Positions 7,509 through 11,217 of a stretch of DNA of 11,217 nt are shown here, piece by piece (positions within the stretch are counted from its first letter, which is position 1; each line of letters starts with the position of its first letter). Location of the stretch: positions 1 through 11,217 of the forward strand of contig CAMOXX010000073.1 of the NCBI GenBank assembly GCA_946629475.1. The letters are read 5' to 3'. The DNA is from an uncultured Blautia sp. (lineage in GTDB: Bacteria > Bacillota > Clostridia > Lachnospirales > Lachnospiraceae). The notes under the pieces were generated by a model. That model was not told the origin of the DNA. It saw only the letters and a list, made by a program, of their open reading frames with translations, and made no database searches. The translations under genes and the position numbers were made by a program.

Positions 7509-7603
7509 CTCAGTGGGGTTCAATCTCCGGCACAGGACCGGCTATATGATCAAATGCCTGCCTGCAAAAAGAAAAGACGCCGAAGAAAAAGAAACCCGCT
7601 GAG
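7509..7603 (+). promoter_or_regulatory. Potentially structured 5' leader of the HD-domain gene, class unknown
   Basis: CTCAGTGGGGTT (7509-7520) can pair with AACCCGCTGAG (7593-7603) over 11 bp with one G-U pair and one bulged G. This closes a 72-base interior that contains a small hairpin, CCGG (7527-7530)/CCGG (7538-7541). The closing helix ends 15 bases before the ribosome site at 7619-7625. I do not recognise it as a known riboswitch class, and no terminator hairpin follows. The reading frame stays open through this stretch, but the composition (a run of Lys/Arg codons near 7565-7592) does not look like protein. Confidence 0.35.
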
Positions 7604-7631
7604 TCAGAGGGATTTCAGAGAGGAAGTACAT

Positions 7632-8150
7632 ATGGAAAAAATGCTCCAGGAGATCAATATCTGCAGCGATATTCTGCGATATGGAAAAGAAATTTTGAAA
7701 TCAGATGTTTTCCGTCAGGCAGCCGGACAAAAGCATCATCATTACGGAACCGTATTAGAGCATACGATCAATGTATGCGTGGTCAGCCTCAGGCTCGGTT
7801 ATCAGCTGGAGAGCCGTGGAATCAGGGTAAATAAAAAGGATCTGGTTCAGGCTGGTTTATGCCACGACCTGGGTCTGGTCGGCAGGGACGAAAAATACAA
7901 AACCCGGATGGAAGCCTGGAAAAATCATCCGCAGGAGTCAGCGAGGATTGCAAAGGAACTGGTTCCGGACATGAGCCCGGAGGCGGAGGATATGATCCTT
8001 TCCCACATGTGGCCGGTGGCCGGTCCGCCTCCCTGCAATAATGAGGGAATGCTGCTTTGCATGGCTGACAAGTACTCAAGTATGTCGGAGTGGAAAAAGT
8101 GGCTGACAGACTATGGATTTGCTGCGCGTATTTTGGGACAGCTAGACTGA
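7632..8150 (+). CDS. HD-domain phosphohydrolase, substrate unknown
   Basis: A 172-residue cytoplasmic protein of the HD superfamily of metal-dependent phosphohydrolases. Likely metal ligands are H44 (VLEHT), H78-D79 (GLCHDLG), H99 (KNHPQES), H125 (LSHMWP) and D146 (MADKYSS). This is the full set expected for an active dinuclear HD enzyme. A small size and no extra domain (no GGDEF, PAS or nucleotidyltransferase part) leave the substrate open; nucleotides are the usual targets. I start it at ATG 7632 because AGAGGAAG lies upstream at ribosome-site distance and residue 1 begins a normal amphipathic helix. The open frame reaches back to 7404, but that part is low in protein character. The NifX/FKBP fusion gene follows after 80 bases on the same strand, so the two may be co-transcribed. 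Confidence 0.85.
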   Translation: MEKMLQEINICSDILRYGKEILKSDVFRQAAGQKHHHYGTVLEHTINVCVVSLRLGYQLESRGIRVNKKDLVQAGLCHDLGLVGRDEKYKTRMEAWKNHPQESARIAKELVPDMSPEAEDMILSHMWPVAGPPPCNNEGMLLCMADKYSSMSEWKKWLTDYGFAARILGQLD

Positions 8151-8230
8151 GAATTCTGCCGGAAATGCTAATATTTGTACCTGCGGCACTTACTGCGGGA
8201 AACCAATTATAAAGGAGAGGAAACATAACT

Positions 8231-9076
8231 ATGAGAATTGCAGTAACCTATGAAGATGGAAATATCTTTCAGCATTTCGGACATACCGAAGAGTTCAAGG
8301 TTTATGAGGTTGAGGATGGAAAAGTCGTCTCTTCAGAGATCTTTGGTTCGAATGGGAGCGGGCATGGCGCGCTTGCGGGACTCTTGAATGACCGGGGAAT
8401 CGACGTGCTGATCTGCGGAGGCATCGGCGGCGGAGCACAGGCAGCTCTTTCCGAGAGAGGAATCGAACTCTGCGCAGGAGCAGAAGGAAATGCGGACGAA
8501 GCGGTGGAGGCGTATCTCAGGGGCGAGCTGGTAAATACCGGTGCGAACTGTAATCATCACGGAGAGGGTCATTCCTGCGGAGAACACAGCTGTGGGGATC
8601 ATGAGGATCATGGATGTCATGGAGGATGTTCTTCGAAGCCCCCGTTCGAGGGTAAGAATGTCGGTAAGACCTGCCGCACCCATTACAGGGGAACCTTCAA
8701 TGACGGCACGCAGTTCGATTCCTCCTATGACAGGGGAGAACCTCTGGAATTTGTCTGTGGAGCCGGTCAGATGATACAGGGCTTCGATGCGGCGGTTGCG
8801 GACATGGAGGTCGGTCAGATTGTTGATGTGCATCTGATGCCTTCCGAGGCATATGGCGAAGCAGATCCGGCAGCGGTCTTTACTGTGGAGCTGTCCCGGC
8901 TGCCGGGAGCGGAAGAGCTTGCGGTCGGGCAGCAGGTGTACCTGCAAAACCAGTATGGACAGCCCTTCCCGGTAAAGGTCGCCGCCAAGGACGATAAAAC
9001 CATCACATTTGACGCCAACCATGAAATGGCAGGAAAAGAACTGAACTTCCGGATAGAGCTGGTTGAAGTGAGGTAA
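8231..9076 (+). CDS. Fusion of NifX-like domain, His/Cys-rich linker and SlyD-like FKBP prolyl isomerase
   Basis: A 281-residue cytoplasmic protein with three parts. Residues 1-100 match the NifX/NifB C-terminal/VnfY fold that holds Fe-S or FeMo cluster precursors (start MRIAVTYEDGNIFQHFGHTE; LICGGIGGGAQ, 60-70). Residues 107-133 hold seven His and five Cys (H109, H110, H114, H119, H124, H127, H130; C107, C116, C121, C129, C133), a strong metal-binding stretch. Residues 147-281 are an FKBP with a SlyD-type inserted flap: GTFNDGTQFDSS (154-165), GAGQMIQGFD (177-186), AYGEADP (207-213). In ordinary SlyD the His/Cys tail is C-terminal; here it sits between the domains. AAAGGAG-AGG (8211-8220) precedes the ATG. 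No nitrogenase genes are nearby, so a nickel or iron handling and folding role is more likely than nitrogen fixation (inference). Confidence 0.88.
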   Translation: MRIAVTYEDGNIFQHFGHTEEFKVYEVEDGKVVSSEIFGSNGSGHGALAGLLNDRGIDVLICGGIGGGAQAALSERGIELCAGAEGNADEAVEAYLRGELVNTGANCNHHGEGHSCGEHSCGDHEDHGCHGGCSSKPPFEGKNVGKTCRTHYRGTFNDGTQFDSSYDRGEPLEFVCGAGQMIQGFDAAVADMEVGQIVDVHLMPSEAYGEADPAAVFTVELSRLPGAEELAVGQQVYLQNQYGQPFPVKVAAKDDKTITFDANHEMAGKELNFRIELVEVR

Positions 9077-9086
9077 TGCGAACCAG

Positions 9087-9136
9087 AAGGGGAGGGGAGT
9101 CAGAGGGGATCGGTTCCCGCTGACTCCCCTCCCCTT
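9087..9136. terminator. 17-bp hairpin after the NifX/FKBP gene
   Basis: The arms 9087-9103 and 9120-9136 are exact reverse complements over 17 bases. The interior can add a four-pair helix (9106-9109/9115-9118). It starts 10 bases after the stop codon of the fusion gene. Only CTTTG follows on the plus strand, so the T run is weak, as at the other hairpin at 5916. The left half carries three GGGG runs, which could fold otherwise in DNA or RNA. Confidence 0.72.
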
Positions 9137-9478
9137 TGCACCTCTCCTGTGTTCACCGAACAGTCTGCTTTCATTTCGCCCTCTTCTGAGGAAGATATCT
9201 TCTGAATATAACCGATCTACCTGTTCCAGATTGTTCTGTACTCACTGAAGACAGAATAAAGCCTGTCGATCTGCGGCAGCTTTTGGCGGAGTATTTCGTT
9301 GTCTTCCCTGCCCGGAAGCAGATTGCCGCCTGCCATCAGGAAGCAGGAGCGGACATCCAGATGAACGGTGCACGGAAGGTTCCTTGCAAACGGTGCATTC
9401 CGTATCTCATAAAAAGTGTTCTTCTTCCGGCCGGAAAACCTCTGTGCCCGGTTTTTCTGTTTTGGGCATCGAAACCTC
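9137..9478. other. Non-coding stretch with a possible decayed minus-strand gene
   Basis: No intact gene was found here. On the minus strand a frame stays open for about 111 codons, from roughly 9551 down to a TAG at 9217-9219, without an early ATG, GTG or TTG start. Its last 60 or so codons read like protein (for example LPQIDRLYSVFSEYRTIWNR at the end) and use G/C in third positions more than the plus reading of the same bases. The hairpin at 9087-9136 lies beyond its stop. A truncated remnant is possible, but I could not assign a family. The plus-strand frame here is also open and is probably chance. Confidence 0.3.
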
Positions 9479-9507
9479 TTGTTCCAGAGCTGATATTCAC
9501 CTATAAT
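9479..9507 (+). promoter_or_regulatory. Promoter candidate for the flavodoxin-ferredoxin gene
   Basis: TTGTTC (9479-9484) and TATAAT (9502-9507) are separated by 17 bases, a good sigma-70/SigA arrangement with a perfect -10 and a half-matching -35. Transcription would start near 9514 and give a leader of about 60 bases before ATG 9577. This supports 9577, not an upstream codon, as the start of the next gene. Confidence 0.65.
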
Positions 9508-9576
9508 GAATCCGGTATATCTGTATCTGCCAGCGGAGGACGATACTTTTTGCTATATCAGAATGGAGAGAGAGTT

Positions 9577-10527
9577 ATGAGAGTATTAATTGTATATTAT
9601 ACACAGTCTGGAAACACACAGGCAATTGCAAAGCGGATCGCTGCAGGTGCCGGGAGCACAGGCGCCGAGGTGACTGTGAAGAGGCTCAAAAATGTCACCT
9701 ACGATATGCTGGATGATTATGATCTGATCGGATTCGGTTCGCCTGTCTGGAAGGCGGATACTCCGAATATGCATGCGTTCATCGATAAGATGCCGCAGCA
9801 GAACGGAAAACACTGCTTTGCCTTCAATACGCATGGAACACTGCCGCATCTCTATTTTCCGATCGTGATCCCGAATCTGAAGGCGAAAGGGCTTCTGCCC
9901 ATCGGGTATAAGGGCTGGTATGGAGATGTGAATATGCCGGGCATGCCGAAACCGTACTACACAATGGGACACCCCGATGAACAGGACTTTCGTGAGGCGG
10001 AGGAGTTTGGACGGGAGATGGCGCTGAACAGCCCGAGGATAGCTTCGGGTGAGACAGATCTGATCTATCCGGATCCGGAAATGAATGACAAGGTTTTTGA
10101 GCAGGCTATGATCTGCTCGAACATGCTTTTGTGTCCGACTAATCCGCAGGGGGCATTCTTCCGTGATCCGGAAAAATGCCGGTATCCGAAATGTCATGTC
10201 TGTATGGACAACTGCATGATGGGATATATCGATCTCTCGAAGAATCCTCAGGTATTCGGAAACCGCGGCGACCGGTGTGACGACTGCCATGAGTGCTCTT
10301 ACTGCTTCATGATCTGTCCTTTCGGAGCAATTTATACGGAAGATCCGAACCAGTTTGAGAGAGACAAAGGCATCAGGCATAAAAACTTTGAGGTGATGCT
10401 GGACCGGGACGAGGCGGAAGGGACGTTCCGCCGCCATATTCCCGCAGATGAGGTGGGGTTTGACACACCGTATGTCTACTGGCATCCGGAGCGCCCTTAT
10501 CTTAAGGTGCCGAAAGAGGACGACTGA
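9577..10527 (+). CDS. Flavodoxin/2x[4Fe-4S] ferredoxin fusion protein (EFR1-like)
   Basis: A 316-residue cytoplasmic redox protein. Residues 1-150 are a flavodoxin-like domain with the FMN phosphate loop TQSGNTQ (9-15), IGFGSPVW (51-58) and NTHGT (84-88). Residues 200-255 carry the cluster ligands: C201, C206, C209 and C213 for one site, then C234, C237, C240, C243 and C247, in which CHECSYCFMICP is a classical ferredoxin motif. The CxxxxC spacing at C201-C206 is unusual, and C234 may replace one ligand. The length is slightly above the usual 250-300 residues because of a 60-residue tail. ATG 9577 is preceded by GGAGAG at 9565-9570 and a promoter at 9479-9507. The frame is open back to 9283, but that part matches no known domain. 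The protein probably passes electrons between a ferredoxin pool and an unknown partner. Confidence 0.88.
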   Translation: MRVLIVYYTQSGNTQAIAKRIAAGAGSTGAEVTVKRLKNVTYDMLDDYDLIGFGSPVWKADTPNMHAFIDKMPQQNGKHCFAFNTHGTLPHLYFPIVIPNLKAKGLLPIGYKGWYGDVNMPGMPKPYYTMGHPDEQDFREAEEFGREMALNSPRIASGETDLIYPDPEMNDKVFEQAMICSNMLLCPTNPQGAFFRDPEKCRYPKCHVCMDNCMMGYIDLSKNPQVFGNRGDRCDDCHECSYCFMICPFGAIYTEDPNQFERDKGIRHKNFEVMLDRDEAEGTFRRHIPADEVGFDTPYVYWHPERPYLKVPKEDD

Positions 10528-10599
10528 GAGAAAAAGCGTCTCATCCTCAGATGTGGAAAATGTCAGACATCAGCTTATATCACAGATCTGAATGACAAA

Positions 10600-10605
10600 A
10601 GGAGG
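10600..10605 (+). promoter_or_regulatory. Ribosome binding site without an in-frame start
   Basis: AGGAGG is followed 11 bases later by GTG at 10616-10618, a normal position for a start. That GTG frame stops after 18 codons (TGA at 10670). The coding frame downstream is offset by one base. Removing T10619 would join GTG directly to GTC GGC CAT in the coding frame. I read this as the original start of the last gene, now out of frame or mis-sequenced. Confidence 0.5.
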
Positions 10606-10619
10606 GACTCGCCGGGTGT

Positions 10620-11217
10620 GTCGGCCATATTTATCCGGCAGATCTGGACCTGTTCAAGGAATACCGCTATGACATCGATACACAGGAGTATCTTGATAAA
10701 TGCACAAACGATCAGCTGTGCCGCATGTATTCCAACATGGGTTATAAGGAAGGAACCGGAGAGTACCTGTATGACCTGAAAGCAGCCGCAGAGAACAATG
10801 ATGACGGGCATGTCAACGGATCGGTTTATGTATCCGGATATATGGCCTGCCTTTATCTGGCGGATCTGGAGTGCCGCAGCCTCGAAGGACAGGGTGCTGT
10901 TACATTTGACGGGAACGGTGATATTGAATCGATCTCGAGCGAAAAGCTGAGGGAAGGGATAAGTGCAATCCTCATGAGCCTCCATCAGGGCGACACACTG
11001 GATGAAGTCATTTACAGAATCTCGGAGGGGGCCTACCAGAACACCGCGGATTTCACGGAGCGTTTTATCAAAGGGACCTATAACCAGGAAACACAGGAAT
11101 ATGACGGGGATCCGGAATCACTCTCATTCTGCGTGGGATATATTAACTATATGAATCGTCTGGATGAGATGGATCCTGAAACACACCCGGCAGGCTCGAT
11201 GCTGATGGATGACTTTG
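10620..11217 (+). CDS. Unrecognised protein, truncated by the window edge, start codon unclear
   Basis: The frame is open from codon 10596 to the right edge, about 199 codons from 10620, and has the codon bias of a real gene. It runs off the window, so its length and C-terminus are unknown. The visible protein is acidic, with segments such as GHIYPADLDLFKEYRYDI, YVSGYMACLYLADLECR and LREGISAILMSLHQGDTL; no signal peptide, membrane segment or known motif is visible. It looks helical with many Asp/Glu/Tyr. The upstream limit is a TGA at 10593-10595, and the first in-frame ATG is 10723, yet the protein-like reading clearly begins near 10623. A ribosome site and GTG sit one base out of frame. It could be a frameshifted gene, a gene with a non-standard start, or one started at 10723. 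No function is proposed. Confidence 0.6.

Noticed and set aside
7404..7631. N-terminal extension of the HD-domain protein from ATG 7404
   Set aside because: The added 76 residues have no domain character and include a Lys/Arg run from an A-rich leader; ATG 7632 has a good ribosome site, and a TATAAT lies within the extension.
8175..8213. Promoter with TTGTAC and TATAAA before the NifX/FKBP gene
   Set aside because: The spacing is 27 bases and the -10 would place the transcription start inside the ribosome site.
8231..8530. Nitrogen-fixation role from the NifX-like domain
   Set aside because: No nif or nitrogenase genes are in the window; the domain is common in anaerobes that do not fix nitrogen.
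9283..9576. N-terminal extension of the flavodoxin-ferredoxin protein from ATG 9283
   Set aside because: The flavodoxin fold begins exactly at ATG 9577 with a ribosome site, and a good promoter lies inside the extension.
9586..10485. Minus-strand open frame of about 299 codons opposite the flavodoxin-ferredoxin gene
   Set aside because: The plus strand has the FMN loop and Fe-S cysteine motifs; the minus translation has no recognisable features.
10551..10595. Short frame ATG 10551 to TGA 10595 as the true N-terminus of the last gene with an in-frame UGA
   Set aside because: It has no ribosome site, its 14 codons do not look protein-like, and selenocysteine or stop readthrough has no supporting structure that I can see.

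Overview
The window looks like a chromosomal segment of an anaerobic Bacillota, class Clostridia, probably Lachnospiraceae or a near relative (inference). The grounds are a T-box leader, strong AGGAGG ribosome sites, a ferredoxin-dependent 2-oxoacid oxidoreductase, a flavodoxin-ferredoxin fusion and moderately high GC. No rRNA, tRNA, CRISPR array, transposase or phage gene was seen.

Positions 1-5966 hold one tightly packed plus-strand operon. A T-box leader (about 1-295) ends in an intrinsic terminator and precedes a 761-residue fusion of an Xre-type helix-turn-helix, a cupin and an AMP-forming acyl-CoA synthetase. Then come a small MinD/ParA-like ATPase and the delta, alpha, beta and gamma subunits of a VOR-type 2-oxoacid:ferredoxin oxidoreductase. 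Gaps range from an 11-base overlap to 20 bases. The operon ends at a perfect 23-bp inverted repeat. A T-box turns genes on when an amino acid is scarce, so this operon more likely makes an amino acid precursor than degrades one: a free branched-chain acid such as isobutyrate would be activated to its acyl-CoA and reductively carboxylated with reduced ferredoxin to the 2-oxoacid, ready for transamination. A candidate specifier codon, GTC (Val), and the T-box bulge both fit tRNA-Val, but this reading is tentative.

Positions 5966-9136 hold a convergent MATE-family transporter on the minus strand, a 244-base divergent spacer with a promoter candidate and a potentially structured leader, a small HD-domain phosphohydrolase, and an unusual fusion of a NifX-like domain, a His/Cys-rich linker and a SlyD-like FKBP prolyl isomerase. 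A 17-bp hairpin follows the fusion.

Positions 9137-11217 hold a 440-base stretch with a possible decayed minus-strand gene and a good promoter, then a flavodoxin/2x[4Fe-4S] fusion protein. Last is an unrecognised gene running off the right edge; its reading frame has no start codon at its ribosome site, which suggests a one-base frameshift at the start.
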